A stretch of DNA of 64,000 bases from Lophius americanus. Lineage: Eukaryota; Chordata; Actinopteri; Lophiiformes; Lophiidae. Positions within the stretch are counted from its first letter, which is position 1. Each line of letters opens with the position of its first letter. Location of the stretch: contig JBBDHG010000014.1 of NCBI GenBank assembly GCA_037951165.1, positions 24,988,501-25,052,500 on the forward strand. The letters run 5' to 3'. The position numbers and the translations under genes are program-made. The notes under the pieces are model-generated. The model did not search any database. It was not told where the DNA came from and worked only from the letters and a program-made list of their open reading frames with translations. This document shows, one piece after another, positions 1 through 13,578 of this stretch.

Positions 1-3000
1 AGCTGCTCGGCAAAGGAGAGTGGTACCAAAATTCAAATTCCGACACCGATCTCAAGCGTTTGATTGCTGCTGTAAAAGTTGGCACAACTAGCTCTTAAGT
101 TGAGGGGGGTGAATATTTCACGCTGGGGATTAAGGAATTGCTAGCAATTTATTGCATTCTGAAATGAAATTATCAAATGACCATAGAAATCATGAGCAGA
201 TCCGAAACTTTCTTTCAGAGCAATATACGTTCAGTTATGGCGATAATAAAATGTTGATGATTAACTCAAACCTCTTCTCGACTTAAACTCCCCCTCCCCC
301 GTCAAAAAAACAACAATGTGACAGGTTTGCTATTATACTGTTGTGATATATGAGGTGTGGCAATACGGAGGCGAATAGCAAGGTGTAGTGTATAAACAAG
401 AAATTTATAGCTTAATAACAAGCAAACATGAGCCGAACAGTCAGCATTGACTCCCACCATTGATGTGCAAGTCAGTCTAAGTTAGGTCAACCCAAGTGAG
501 TCACTTCAATGGTTTTCAATACTAAACCTTAGTTAGGAGCTATAAGCAAACGCAAAATAAACCCGAAAAACACTTGCAGTGTTTTTAAAACCCTTTTCGC
601 AAGGAGATCGAGCCACAGCGGAGACCCTTCTCTAAAAAGATTGTTTCCTCTGGGCAACGCAACAACAGAAAGAGTAATTAAGGTAGTTAGCAGTGGTCGA
701 GATAAAGTGAGGCATCAAGTAAAGCACGGCATGGGGGAAAAATTATATACCATAATATCGTGATATTTTCCGTGAAGAAATTGAATTGCAAAACTTTACT
801 GTATGAATCAAAAATACGCTTTGAATTGGCACCAGAATGATAAAATCAATTGCTATTCCAAGCCACTAGATGGTGCTATCGAGTGTTTTCCCACTGTGGG
901 TGCTAATAAAGCAGTCAAAAGCCTTGTCCCAATTCTCGCACTACGCCCTACGGTCTTGGGCAAATGTGTGATGTTGAGGAAATGTGTACTTAGGGCGTTA
1001 GTGCTCATGAAGCGTTTAAGTACAGAACCGGGACAGTTCTGTATAGGTAACGTACGTACATCACTTCCGTTTGGATCGGCTAGGAGACTAAACATGGCTC
1101 TGGCCACAGCCACCGCACTGATGGCAGTACTGCTGCTGCCATGAATTCATCAACATCAAACGCCATCTGGTCGGTCGTTAAAAGACGTTTATGAAAAGCG
1201 TCATGGATGCTAATATTAAACATGTATTTGTTCTGTATTATAGGATATTTGTTTTAGGGTCTGTGCGTACACAAACCACACTCCCATCTTATCTTTCTGC
1301 CTCACTTTTATACAGATGTCAGTTTCACCTCCGTTACTACCTTTGCTGCCGACTCATAGGTGGAATAAAACAGACCAACTCCATCTCCCGGCCATGATTA
1401 AGGTGAACCATGCCAACATTGAACCGGCACAGATTGGGCTTAATGTGAACAAAACTATTCCTTTTGTCTAAATCCATGAATCTATATAGTAAGAAATCAG
1501 AACATTCAGAAATTCAAGAACATTTTCAAAGACATCTTTATAAGTTGCCAGAAAGTAGGTCACAGTTACCAAAGATTTGCTTGGACATAGTGTAACTTTC
1601 CCTTATTCCCAGCTACACAGCTGAGTCAGTGCGGTGAGTCTTGACTGTTCGTATCTGACCTTTTCAAACAAATCGGTCCAAACAGCAGACAAATATTTAG
1701 AAAAATCTAGTCATTGGCATAGTTTAGCTCACTGAAAGTGAATCAATCGGTAAATTACTCCTGTTTAGTTTCAAGTTGGTGTCTACAAAAACAAAAACTT
1801 CAAGATGGGCCTTAAATCAAGTGAAATGAGAAAAAAAAAGAATGTGACTTTTTTACGACTCTTAAGCTTTCCACAAAACAAGATATTCCATCCAAAGGGA
1901 TTTGATCTATGCTTAACTTTGGGCCCTGGATTTACTGGAGGAAAGAAAATAAATCAGTAAATCATGTCACTATGAATAGTTCCAGTCAAATTGCAGTTTG
2001 GGTTATGTATGCGGGTTACATTATATCCGAGCTTTAGTATTCTGTTGCACTGGAACTCAGCGGTTGATCGCTATCGCAGGAGATTGGTAAGAGTATGGGC
2101 ATGTATGACCTTTGGAGAGTGGTGGCAGAGAGCCCAAGTGTAAATACTTTCAATAGCACTTCTCAAAGTCCTTTCTGCTGACATTGATCTGCAGGTTCAT
2201 ATAAACAGCCCACGTTTACCCAGGGTAAACACAAGAAACTATTAAATGCAGAAATAATCGTGTGACACTCGGCTCAATATGTGCCTGTGGGCTTAATATG
2301 TCATCAAAAACATTTAAGCAGCTCTTTATCAAAGCAGTTAACCTGACCTGACACTGCCCGGTCCATTAATTATTTTATTTTCTCACAGCTGTATTTGTTT
2401 CCACCTACATGAGCCCGAAGACTTGTTTCTAAAAAGCGTTTTAAAGTTAGCAAAGATGCAATATATTCTGATAAAAACAATGTCAGAACACAAACTGCAC
2501 TGCAGAGCTGTTTTTGTTTCATAAAAATAATAGTTGGTGCTTCATTTTCACACGATTTGAGCAACACATGCATGTTTGGAGGATGTAACGCGCACAAACT
2601 GTCTTGTGTAAACGATAAGATACCTCTGCTCAATCTATCTGAACGTTTCAGAATCAGCTTTTACACATCCCATCATCAAGATGCGATTGCCTCCTTTTTG
2701 CCGTCATTTCCGTCGAGAACCTTCAAAGGACGGCAAGCAGTATTGACTTGTTGAATTGAGAGGCCTGCCAAAAAAATGATGTGAGCCCAACCGGTGTTGA
2801 AATCATGCTACTGCAACTGATACACAACATAGAACAGCTGGTTTTAATATAATGATTGATCTGTGTATCCAACGCAGATGTACTGAGCCTTTGATGGAAA
2901 AGACAGGCAGGCCCATATTGAACATGGCCATAGACAAAGCCTGAAGTTGAATTTATGGATAATGGAAAAACTAAATGTGTAAGTCATTTGGGCCTAAGTC

Positions 3001-4254
3001 ACCGAAACACTTCCACCAACTTCTCAAATAAGCTGTAATCTCAATTTATGTTAATATCAGTTTACATTTAAAGACATTGTACGGTTATAAACTCCGTTCT
3101 TGCCTTTTTTAAGTGAAGTTTCAGTTGTAATTTTTTTCTCTCTGAAGAATTTTATGATATTGCGGTACCAAACAGTCCTTATTTCCTGCATATCCTGTTT
3201 TCTCTCTATCAAAGTGCAAACATAAGATGCGTGTTCTTTCCACGCAGCATTCTTCTTTTTTTTTTACCACAGTGGAGCCCAACACTGAGCTATAGCTTGG
3301 AGGTCTGAGTACAACAGGAAGGTTATACCTGATATGGACATGAGTGCTAGATGAGGGAGGCTCGAAGCCATGTAAGGGAACATCTGGTCTATCATAGAAT
3401 CAGCGCAGGCTCCTCTCATAAACACAACCTAACGCCTGAGCCCTGGAGCTCTGGCCAATAACAAGCATGTGAACACCAATGCTATCCATCAGAGCTGAAC
3501 AGCAGGGGGAGGAGCTAACGGGGGGAAGTAGAGACATACACAAAATCAGCGAGGCCCCGCAAAAAAAGAAAGTGCGTTTACAAGCAAATGACTCGCTGTA
3601 ATTGGTTTCACATCGCACTCACAAATCTGCAATTTAAACTAAGTTGTCAACTTAAGGGACAGAATTGATTTGGAACCGGCCCCCTCTGAGCCTCGGCGCC
3701 CAAACTGTCTGTCTAGATGCTGCTCAAGATATTTGACAGCACGCTTAAATAAATGGTTCTCACACAGACTGGTAGCAAATGAACCTAATTCAACAAATTC
3801 ACAGCAAGATTGTGTTTATGTAGTCCGTAGAAACCCAGAGCATGTTGCGACCCGTCCTTTCCTGCTCTGATTGTGGTGTGAAGTAAAGGTCAGCGGTCAG
3901 CATCATACACACAGCGCCTACATTTACTTTCCAAAATGCCTGACTGCTGCCAGTTTTTTTTCTGTCAACCGATTTGAGCTGAATTTATATTTATGAGGAA
4001 TGAACGCTTCCAGTAATATTTTTTTTAAATGGTGATTTGAAGTCACATATTTGCTATGGTTCCGTCCACTCTACTCAACCACCAATTCAGGACGCTCTCT
4101 CCAGCCAAAGGACTTTTGACAATGCACAACGGCAGGCGTACCAAACCAAAAAAATAACTGGTGAAAAAGAGAGAAACGTAGTAACATAAATTCAGATTTT
4201 TTTGATTATCGGATTTACATCAGATGGCGATAAAAATGACTCGCATGAAAACGT
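1..4254. other. Non-coding, no gene seen
   Basis: Only short open frames without domain or codon character are present. By position it is probably pde3b intron 1. Around 800-1180 the sequence has a transposon-like look (CCACTAGATGGTGCTATCG), but no family was recognised. Confidence 0.5.
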
Positions 4255-4560
4255 AATGGATACTTTATTTCTACTGGATGAGAATTTGACCTGATCTCTT
4301 GTGGCCCGTTAACAAAAAAGGTTCCCCCTAGTGAGTAAAATGTGAATTATTAGAGTAAGTTACAATATATACAAGATAGAACTCTCGAGTCTTTATACAC
4401 ACACAATCGTACAAATCGGACGAATGTTTGAGATAAAGCTCCCTCTAGTGTCAGAAATTTAAAACCAAACTTTTCCGGAACACAATCCAGTTCTTCCTCG
4501 CAGTAATGTCTATGCGGGTTCAAAATTAGGAAATTATCCATGTAACAGTTTTTGAGTTAT
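4255..4560 (-). repeat. Unidentified interspersed repeat family, copy a
   Basis: CCCCCTAGTGAGTAAAATGTG on the plus strand, reversed, matches the TACTCTAATAGTTCATATTTTACTCAC core of the copy at 53.2 kb. CCTCTAGTGTCAGAAAT and TTCTTCCTCGCAGTAATGTC match the copy at 55.85-55.92 kb. No coding capacity was recognised. Confidence 0.6.
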
Positions 4561-4930
4561 GGGCGTTAACATGAAATATCTGCGGGGACGCTTGCAACGA
4601 TGATTCCGTAATGTCTCCGACTTTTCGCCGATATAATTACACATGAGTGTCAAAACAGTCCGCTTCCCTCGTTAGCGTCAGACACGGGAAAAGTGAATGC
4701 AGCTCCAGTGTTCTGGCACACTTTTGAAAGCAGCCCAGCGGATAGTTTTTAGTGCTCTAAAAAGGTCAGGGATTCCATTCTTAGAAATGTATTTTTGCCT
4801 AAATGTCTGAGAACAGTTAGTTAATGTTTCATAAAGATAACACACTCTGGTTGGGTGTAGGGGTGCCTCAGTATTCAACACCGAGTCCCTGCACGTACAT
4901 CATGAAGTGAGACATCAACCTATGATGAGG

Positions 4931-5083
<153 letters not shown>

Positions 5084-5526
5084 TAGAGCTACACTATACC
5101 TTGTTTCAGCATCGGCATCACAACGTGCGTATGCACGATAGTAACGTCACTGGATATGCAAGTAAGCCCACGGCACTAAACTCTAACCTGTCAGGCTGCA
5201 ACGTCTTTGCTACTTGATGCCATGACTCTCATTTTCCATGACTAACCCACGAGTCCCACTGATTCAACATAATATTCTTGGAGCTGGTTTGACAGCGCTA
5301 TTTTATTTGTGTTTCATCAGTATTATTATAATTTTGTGAGACCTGACTGATTGAGAATTCTCCTCAATGAATGAGGAATGATTCAAATCACCTTTTGTAA
5401 AATGTGTTAAATTTAGTTAAATTTACTTTTTTTATTTATGTATTTATCTGTTGGGGAGGAACAATCTACAATAATGACGATGAATATTACCATTTGATGC
5501 AATTTATATCTATCTATGTATATATC

Positions 5527-5532
<6 letters not shown>

Positions 5533-5620
<88 letters not shown>
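5533..5620. repeat. Compound (TA)n(GA)n microsatellite
   Basis: TA repeats (about 5533-5585) pass directly into GA repeats (5586-5620). A GATA/TATC-rich region and a perfect palindrome follow. Confidence 0.97.
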
Positions 5621-5622
<2 letters not shown>

Positions 5623-5661
5623 ATACAAAGATAGATATAGATATATCTATACATATATAGA

Positions 5662-5723
5662 TAGATATATATCTATATCTAATAACTAATAATTATTAGT
5701 TATTAGATATAGATATATATCTA
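5662..5723. repeat. 62-bp perfect palindrome
   Basis: The central 24 bases, 5681-5704 (AATAACTAATAA and its complement), are self-complementary with no spacer. Both flanks, 5662-5680 and 5705-5723, are exact reverse complements. Symmetry stops at 5661/5724. Confidence 0.95.
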
Positions 5724-7301
5724 AGAATAAAATAATAATTATACTAACTTTTTCCAGAATTGGAAACAAAGTGAGTCAGAGAAAGTGAGTCAACAAAGAC
5801 AAAAATAGAATGATGACTCAGAAAAAACATGCAAAAATGCACATATTACAATAAAACCAAACAAATGAAAATGGTATCACAGCGCAAAAAAAAAAAAGTG
5901 GGGGGATACAAAGTTTTAAGCATTACTGGCTGATTCTGAGACACAAAAATAATATTAGTAAAGTGTATTTAGTGTGTAAAATGTATTTAAAAATTGGATT
6001 TACCAGCTCATCCCAACATGCCCTCTATCTAAATATCATGTCTTATTATAAGAAAACCTACCAAAGCAAATTTTCAGTTGTTCTATTGGCCGATTTTTTT
6101 ACTCATTAAAAGCTAAAAACACTGTGTATAAATCATTTTGTTAAACTTATTTTTCATGGGATATTCTCTCCAGTGCAAGATTCAACTCTGATTCAGCTCC
6201 GTCATTTCACTAAAATTATTAAAAATGAACAAAACTTCTAAATTATACAAAATGACTATTAAAACAGATGTTGAGCAAATGGAATAAATATGATTTATTC
6301 CATTATTTCAGTGATAAACCCACTCCTTCTTGCGCCGTCAGCAGATCAAACCAGTGAGTAAAGGTGACAATCAGGGCGGCTTCGGTTACTTTAACCTCGA
6401 TATCTCATCTAAGGAGCGAGGAGATTCAGTCAGCAGTGCGGGCGCGTGTGTGTGTGTGTGTGTGGTCAGAGTGGGTCAGAACTTAATGAACGAATCACTA
6501 GAGATCAGCGAGTTTAATATCAGCAACAGTTTAATATCTGTGACGATATTCAAGAAAAGGAACTTGGAGCTCTGCGCGCTCTGCCTACATCACCTGAGAC
6601 CTATGTCACATGACACAAATACTGCAGCGCTTGCTGCTGGTCAGCTGAGTTACAGTCACACAAACAAATGTACGGTTTACTAAACACGGTGAAGGAGAGT
6701 AAAGGTGAGGCCTACATGTCCTCTTCCTCCTCCTGTTTTTGGAAGAACTTTACATTTCCAGCTATAGTGCTATAAAAAGGATGATTGGTAAAGTTTAGTG
6801 CGATTGCTAATGTGGGGATAACCGCAATAATCCTTAAGTAGTGACGGCCAAGTGTTAGAATAAAACAAAAGGGGCAGAGCTATAAGAAAAATATAACTTT
6901 TTTAAAAAATGTTTCTTTTCTTTAACCCACTGGTGAAATCACACTTTGCATAATCCCATATGAATTGTATTTTTTAAATGCCCTTTGAAAACCTGGCATT
7001 GAAGTTACTTTGAGGTTTGTTTGGAGTGCGTTGCCTCCATTTCCTCTCCTGAATGTGACCTTTAGCTCATTGCTTTCATAGTTCTATGCTCCAAGACAGG
7101 CATGTAGTTACCATCCATGCAATATCTGCATGGATGGTTCCTCGCTGTGACGAGCAAATACAGCAGAATCTGTAACATTTAAAAAACCCTTTTTTTAAAT
7201 TAATTCTAGCACATTAATTCAAAGCCAGTCATTTTTCTTCAAATCGTTTTTTATGTTTTCGATGATGAACAATGCAGTCGAAAAGTTGTGTATTAACAAA
7301 G

Positions 7302-7332
<31 letters not shown>
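7302..7332. repeat. (ATT)n microsatellite
   Basis: About ten ATT units. A short (GAT)n array follows at 7380-7397. The ATT run could mark an old LINE tail, but no LINE sequence was recognised before it. Confidence 0.95.
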
Positions 7333-7333
<1 letters not shown>

Positions 7334-7769
7334 GGTGCCCCGGCTTAAGCACTTGTTTTTATCTGGTGAAATGAAAGAGGATGATGATGATGATGATAAT
7401 GATGTCTCTGAGCGAACGGTGATTAATAGCTCTCTGATCCTTGATGGGGCATTTTTATGTCAGGATGACTGCATCACACTCGCAGTGTTTGTATGAAGAA
7501 AAATGCCTTCTAATTGTAGAATGTCTAATTTAGTGCTGAGATTACATTACAAAATACAACTGTAACTGCATACAAAGGTATGTATTTGAATCTGAAGGTG
7601 AAACAATGTGTATATTGGACTACTTTTATACATTGTTCTCCTACGTTAATGATAAAATCATCTATTTGGCTGCATTCATATTGTGTGATCAGATCCATTA
7701 TTACAGAAGAAGCTCATTAATACTCCATCTATGCATGAAATCAGGAGGGTGTACTAAATTTTTTCTTAA

Positions 7770-7930
7770 TTTTATACCTCTGAGTTGTGCCTGGAGACAC
7801 TTTGTTGTCTTTCTTGACCTGGAACTATCCTTTCGTCCCCAACAGAAAGGGTATATCCCAGAAAATCCCCCAATGCCCTGCATTGTACATTGTACAAAAC
7901 TTGAGAATGTTTTCCTGGCGCTATCGTGTT
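7770..7930 (+). repeat. Interspersed repeat fragment shared with 55.5 kb
   Basis: CAACAGAAAGGGTATATCCC, followed by a CCTGCATTGTACATTGTAC block, matches CAGACAGAAAGGGTATATCC and CTGTGCATTGTACAATTC at 55556-55610. The family is unknown. Confidence 0.5.
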
Positions 7931-8539
7931 AGCATGAAGGATCCGCGGCGGACGTGGCAATGAGGATTCCATAATAACACTGACTTTAGGGGATTTAAAT
8001 ACGGCTACACTGCCCCCAACTGCTCTGTTTAATCTGTCTCGTCCATCTCCATAGGCTCTCAAAAATCATACACGTGTAGCGCAGAAATGGTCCTGTATAT
8101 AACACACATTTCACATTGATGCATTTTCATTAGTTTGGTTAACATGGACACTTTTCCTTTCAGAACAAAATCATTCCCAAAGCTGTCCTGTCCTGTTAGA
8201 CTGTTTACACCAGCAGGGATCTAATCTAATGAGCTGTCAACAGCCGTGTGAAGAACGCAAGCCAGGAGGTGAGAGTTTCATCAGAGGGTGGGCGTCTATT
8301 GTGTGATCAGGGTTGTGTTTTCTATTATTGTGATGCTTCGGATTTTCTTTCACGCGCGCTTTTATTCTGAAAACCCAGATCCACAGAGTGTCATAGACTT
8401 TGACGCAGGTCTACCTGCTATTTAGGTACTTCATCCATTATCACATAAAACGTGAAGTTGGTCGCCGGAAATCATCATCATCTGAAACGTTAAAAACACA
8501 AAACTCTTCATCGCATGCTTCATCCTGAAAATCCAGGTC

Positions 8540-8640
8540 CACGTCATGGACAGAGGTCTGTGATTCATACATTCTCCGTATCCTGTTCTGTGCCGCGGGG
8601 ACTGGAGCCTATCCCAGCTCTTTATAACTTCATTCATGCT
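8540..8640 (+). repeat. Dispersed repeat fragment (CCTATCCCAGC module)
   Basis: GGGACTGGAGCCTATCCCAGC is a module widespread in fish genomes. Other degraded copies in this window are at about 18260-18330 and 63570-63640. Confidence 0.5.
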
Positions 8641-8839
8641 CAATGAAAAGTGAAGTCGGCAGGTGTGATCACCTTTGTTGTTGTGGCATTTATTCATATG
8701 CATACGTTGACGATTATAAAATCGACATCTTTAAAGTTTTCCAGCACTTTTTAATTTCTTCACAGCGTCGGCCAATCACGTTTGTGGAGTTCATTATTTC
8801 TGTCTTTCCCGCTAAATGGTTTGAGTTTGCTTAGCAAAC

Positions 8840-9130
8840 AAATTGCTGCTGTTGTCTTGATCAGTGGTTCTCTACTGGTCTGGCTTCGGGACCCACCATC
8901 ACCCCTTAATAACAAGCCGCGACCCAAATCAAATCAATTTCACACAAAAAGCCAGATCGTATTAAGAAAACAGCTATAATGCACAAACACCTTATGATAT
9001 TTTTTATCTGCTGTGTAAGCGCTCCTAACTTCCAGGTCATGTGGTCGTGTGACTAAGAATAAAACGTTGATCAACATCATGAAAATAACAATAAAACTTA
9101 AAAATCAACCTAGCATGCTCTCTACCCAAA
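8840..9130 (+). repeat. Fish interspersed repeat, partly shared with 42.9 kb
   Basis: CAGTGGTTCTCTACTGGTC and CGGGACCCACC are typical of a common fish dispersed repeat. The following GTCATGTGGTCGTGTGACTA and AAAACGTTGATCAACATC match GTCATGTGGTCATGTGACCT and CCTTAATCGAACATCG at 42885-42935. Confidence 0.5.
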
Positions 9131-9609
9131 GGTATAGAAACAAGTGTTTCAGAAAACTCTTCAACACCTTTGTGCAACGCTTACATGCAAATCTAAAACC
9201 ATTAGCAGCATAAGCTTTTTTGTTGTGTCTTTGGGCAGTGTGTGTGTGTGTGTTAGGGTCATTATTAAGGGTCATTATTAAGTTTAATTATGTGTACACA
9301 ATGTTAATTATCTCTTTTAGGTCGCCTTTGTAAACGATTCAATTGCGTTGTGGCTTCTGCGGATGGTTTTTCTTAATTTGCAGTGGCGTTTGCAGCGAAT
9401 GTGTCGCCTCAAATTGATGAAGATGTTTTATTTAATGCTTTAATGTTTTATTTTAGTTGCAGCGCGCCACTGCAACTAATACTGTGGAGGAGAGGACAAA
9501 CCTTTGGTGTCGGCTTAAAATCGTATTCCAGGGGGGAGGGTAATAAATTGTAAAATATTTAATCTGCAGTAATAAATGGACTTTTATGAAGGAGAAGAGA
9601 ACAAGAATT

Positions 9610-9980
9610 TGAACTACTCACCCCACTGACCTCAACACGATCCCTTCGTTCTACCTACTCATACCGCCTCCTCCTTCCCCGGACTAAGCTCAGCACCATA
9701 GGTAATCGGGCCTTCTGTTCTGCTGCCCCTCGTCTGTGGAATGCCCTCCCTGACCATCTCAGGGCTCCACAGACCACTGACACATTTAAAAAAGGACTTA
9801 AAACTTTCCTTTTTAGCAGAACCTATAACTGTAATTAACATTAATGCTTTTGGTCATGTCTTTATATAGTTATTTTTTTATTTTTATTGATGCTTTTATC
9901 TGCTTTTGCTTTGTAGCACTTTGAGATTTGATCCAAATGTAAAGTGCATTATAAATTAAATGTATTATTATTATTATTAA
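9610..9980 (+). mobile_element. 5'-truncated non-LTR retrotransposon (LINE) 3' end
   Basis: A plus-strand frame reads YSYRLLLPRTKLSTIGNRAF, then SAAPRLWNALPDHLRAPQTT, then FKKGLKTFLFSRTY and a stop near 9837. This is the typical C-terminus of teleost LINE ORF2 proteins of the L2/Rex1 kind. An AT-rich 3' UTR follows with GCACTTTGAGATTTG and a terminal (ATT)n tail near 9963-9980. The upstream reverse transcriptase is not present here. The exact clade is not assigned. Confidence 0.85.
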
Positions 9981-10910
9981 GATGAAGCCCACAAAGGCAC
10001 AAATGTAACTTAAACATTACATTCTTTTGGAAATGTGAAAAAAAAAAAAAATTACATTCTATAGAAAATGCAAAAGAGCAAAATGAAAATCTTTTTATCA
10101 TACATAACGTGCGTAAAGTTTTGTAAAGCGAGTTTTTATAGAGATGCCTACATTACTAATAATGTTGGAGGGACAACAAACATATACTTTTTTTTTTTTT
10201 AAATATGCTGTATTATTGTTCTTGGACAAACAGCCAACCGGTTATTCAAGTTAACAGGCAAAAGCAGCTGCGCCACAAACTTTTCATATGATCGCTGTGC
10301 CTGGTGGATTTCACCTCATGACAAAAACACTGCATTTTTAATCCGTTACTCCCCGCTGCCATCTACTGCAGTCTGCAGCAGAGCATCCGGGGATAATTCT
10401 ATGGGGCCAAGCCAGAGCGTCTGCTGTGGATCTGTGGCATTAAGTCCACTGTTGATCCAGTTGATCCCTTGGTGAAGGGTCAGAACAAATAAGGACAAAG
10501 AAGGGTCAGACTGCAGCGGGCCGGCTGACGCATTTCAAAATGTATCATCAGGAGCGTGAGACTTCTGTTCCAGTTTCTCATTTTTATGACGTACACACAC
10601 TTCAAGAAAAAGCGTTTTGTTTTTTTTGTCTTGAATAATGAAATGGATCTTCAGCTCACGTGTTTCCACAGTGTCGGGTGTGCACATGAAACCCACACTT
10701 GATGGACACTAGAAATGTCATCTAATGTTCTGCTTGAAGGAATTTTTTTTTTTGCCACTAAACAACTACCGAACCTTCATCCCTGGATATTAACCTTCAG
10801 AAATTCTCATGGGCGCATTACATCCAGGCCTTTTGCAGGCTGCAGTTACAGTTAGGGACAGGCTGCCGCTCCGACTATATCTGAGCAGCACAGGAAGCAT
10901 TCGCTGCAGA

Positions 10911-10939
10911 GGGGGTGGGGGGGGGGTGGGGGTGGGGGG
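10911..10939 (+). repeat. G-rich run with quadruplex potential
   Basis: Four G runs of 5, 10, 5 and 6 are separated by single T residues on the plus strand. This fits the G3+N1-7 quadruplex pattern with very short loops. Confidence 0.85.
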
Positions 10940-11109
10940 TGAGATTAAAACCCTGCCTTCTCCGCTCACTGGCTCTGGCATCAATGAGCTCCACGCGACT
11001 GCTCCTACCAACGATCTCTGCCGATGGAGCCTCCTGTCTCAGCCTGGGCTCCTCCATCTGCAGCAGGAGTCTGCATCAACCATAAAGACTCGGATGAAGG
11101 AGACATTAG

Positions 11110-11900
11110 AAGGGTTTACATGGACCCCCTTATTCCGATTAGGATCGGTTTAAAGGCCCATTCAGATGAAAGAAAATACTCCAGAGTAAGAATGCCAAGC
11201 ACAACTGAAATATCCTTCCACTGCACTGAGGTAGAATAAGCTTTCCAGGACACCCGATCAGAGAGACAACCGCAGCATGAATCTGGTGGAACGGAATACT
11301 TCCTTGTCTGCGCCGGCCCAATGTCGCAACTAACGTGCACCTACGTGGGAAAGTAAGAAATAATGAACTCTATCCAGAAGTCACGGAGAAAGCTGTGATA
11401 AACAGAAGCGGTAGACGAATAAGAAACTCCAGACAACTCTGAAGACGCCGGTGGATCAGAACCACCATCCCTTTGTATACAACAATGACTGAAGTAATTG
11501 AAGAGGGGGTAGACCTCCCTGAAGGTCTCTGACCATCGCTGGATTTGGGTGTTCGAGATGAACTGCATGAGGAGGATGATGATGTCGATGTTAACGTAAC
11601 ATTTCTGATGAGTTTGCCACCCAACAGGGCCCTGCTAGCTAACTTAACTAATGTCTGCTACCGTCGTCATGATGTAACGACGGTCAACCAGGGGCTTCGT
11701 TCACGCCTGCAGGGAAAACGTGGCCCTGCTGGGATTGTTTTGCTCATGTGTGATGTTTTCATTTGCGGGGGTGAACCGCACGGAAACTGTTCGGGGCCGT
11801 GAACATACCGGGGTCTGATATAGGCCACATTTTTTAAAGTAATGTGAACAGCTCCACAAAAAGAAATGTGCATCGACACTGGCTGTGTGAACGTAGCCAG
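11110..11900. mobile_element. Probable decayed DNA-transposon cluster
   Basis: The left part has TTTACATGGACCCCCTTATT and CCGATTAGGATCGG, like the ends of a common fish DNA transposon. The right part (11750-11900) has GGGGTCTGATATAGGCCACA and AATGTGAACAGC, a module that recurs at 62.1-62.6 kb. Several short open frames on both strands have no recognised domain. The class is not certain. Confidence 0.4.
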
Positions 11901-13540
11901 CGTAAACCCTCTCGGGCTTTCTTTCCAATCCCTTTCTTGTTACGGCCGTTTCCCTCTCTTCTCCCTCCCTCTTGCCTCCCGCAGGAGAAAGTCTGCGTTA
12001 TCATCAAACTGCTGCTTCAGTAAAAGCATCACAAACAGCAAAAGTTGTGCTGATCACCTGATAAAAGCCCATCTTCTGACGAAACACGTCATACATTATT
12101 CACTTCTGCGCTTGTGACACAGCTGTTCAGATTGGAGGTGTCGCCGCACGTGAACACCAGATCTTAGTAGATCACTACTCATGTGAGCAGTCGACCTCAA
12201 ATCTGCCGTCAGAATGAAGAACAGCGTCCGTTTAAACCCAGATAGTGTGTCTTTCACATAAACTGCATATGAGCTATTTCTCACTATGAAAGCGAGGACA
12301 TTGCTGCGTGTGAGTGACGCAAGCACAGCAAATTATTCTAGCTCAGTATTGTGTCGCTGTTGCGGTATCACACCGCAAAAGAAAGGCATAAAACTCACTG
12401 GCAAAGCGACAACAATGAAACTGTTGAAGTAAAATATTACTTTAAACCGAAAAAGCAGATAAGCCTTTTGTTTGGGCCGCTCTTGACAGGTCAAATTTCA
12501 GTGAACAATTGCCAGCATATCAAGAGCAAACTTGGCCGGATGGGGGGAGATATCACACAGAGACTTTCCTCAGACAGAAAATCTATGCACAAATCTCACT
12601 TACATTATTTGAGGAGAGGGAGAGGGATGGGGTCTGGCATTTGAGATTTGAGCCTGTGTGTGTGTGTGTGTGAGTGTGAGTGCATGTGTGTTTGTTGGGG
12701 GATGGGTAGATAGGGGTTAAAGAGAGAAAGAAAAGGAGACAGCGACAGACTCAAGAAAAAGTGAAGAAAAAGGGGTGGAGATTGTTGGAGGGGGGTTTGT
12801 CTAAAAAAAATACATTTTTGCTTAAACCTCATTATTCCACTTTGAAAGACTTATTTCACCAGAAAGCCACTCAGAATAAATTGCGCACAGATATTGGAAA
12901 TGGCGATCTTGTTGGTCAAAGTTAGGGTTTTCACTGCTGTGAGTAATAGTGCTTCTCAGTTTTGCCCTTTTCACTGAGATCTGCCCTTAGCTGCTAAACA
13001 CACACAAGCCCTCCTCTGTAGCTGCGGCTGACGTCAACCGTCACTTAGCAACAGCCTTTTGGTGTAAAAGCAGCAGTGCTGACACCGTTTTCAAAAGAGG
13101 CGCACAGAGAAAGACAGAAACAAGCTCGGAGAGAATGAGAGACGGCGACGGAGGGAATTGAAGGAGGGGGAGAAGAGCGGAGGGAGGAATAGAGTAAAAA
13201 AATGTTCGCTGAGAGTGCTGAGTAATGTTTGGATGAGAACGCACAGCAAAAAAAACAACAAAAAAAAAAGATCTTTGTTGGAAGTTTGAGTGCAACAAAA
13301 AGCTGAAATCATGCCTGTCTGACCATCCCTTCAAATTACCACATAAAACCTCTAGAATATGGAAGGAAAAGATGATGTTATGTCAGTAAAGCCGCACGGA
13401 GACTATTAACAGCCAATAAAACCTATGGTAGGTACTCATTAAATGCAACTTAAATTTACTACATCCCTCACCTCTATTTTTCTCCATGCCTAAATTCCCA
13501 CAGCATATGCTATCTATGTCACAGAACTCTCGTTTAACCA

Positions 13541-13578
13541 TAGTCTCTCTCTCTCTCTCTCTCTCCCTCTCTCTCTCT
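13541..13578. repeat. (CT)n microsatellite
   Basis: CT repeats with one CC interruption, in non-coding DNA. Confidence 0.95.

Noticed and set aside
5404..5628. Open frames on both strands with IYIYIY or SLSLSL
   Set aside because: They are translations of TA and GA microsatellites.
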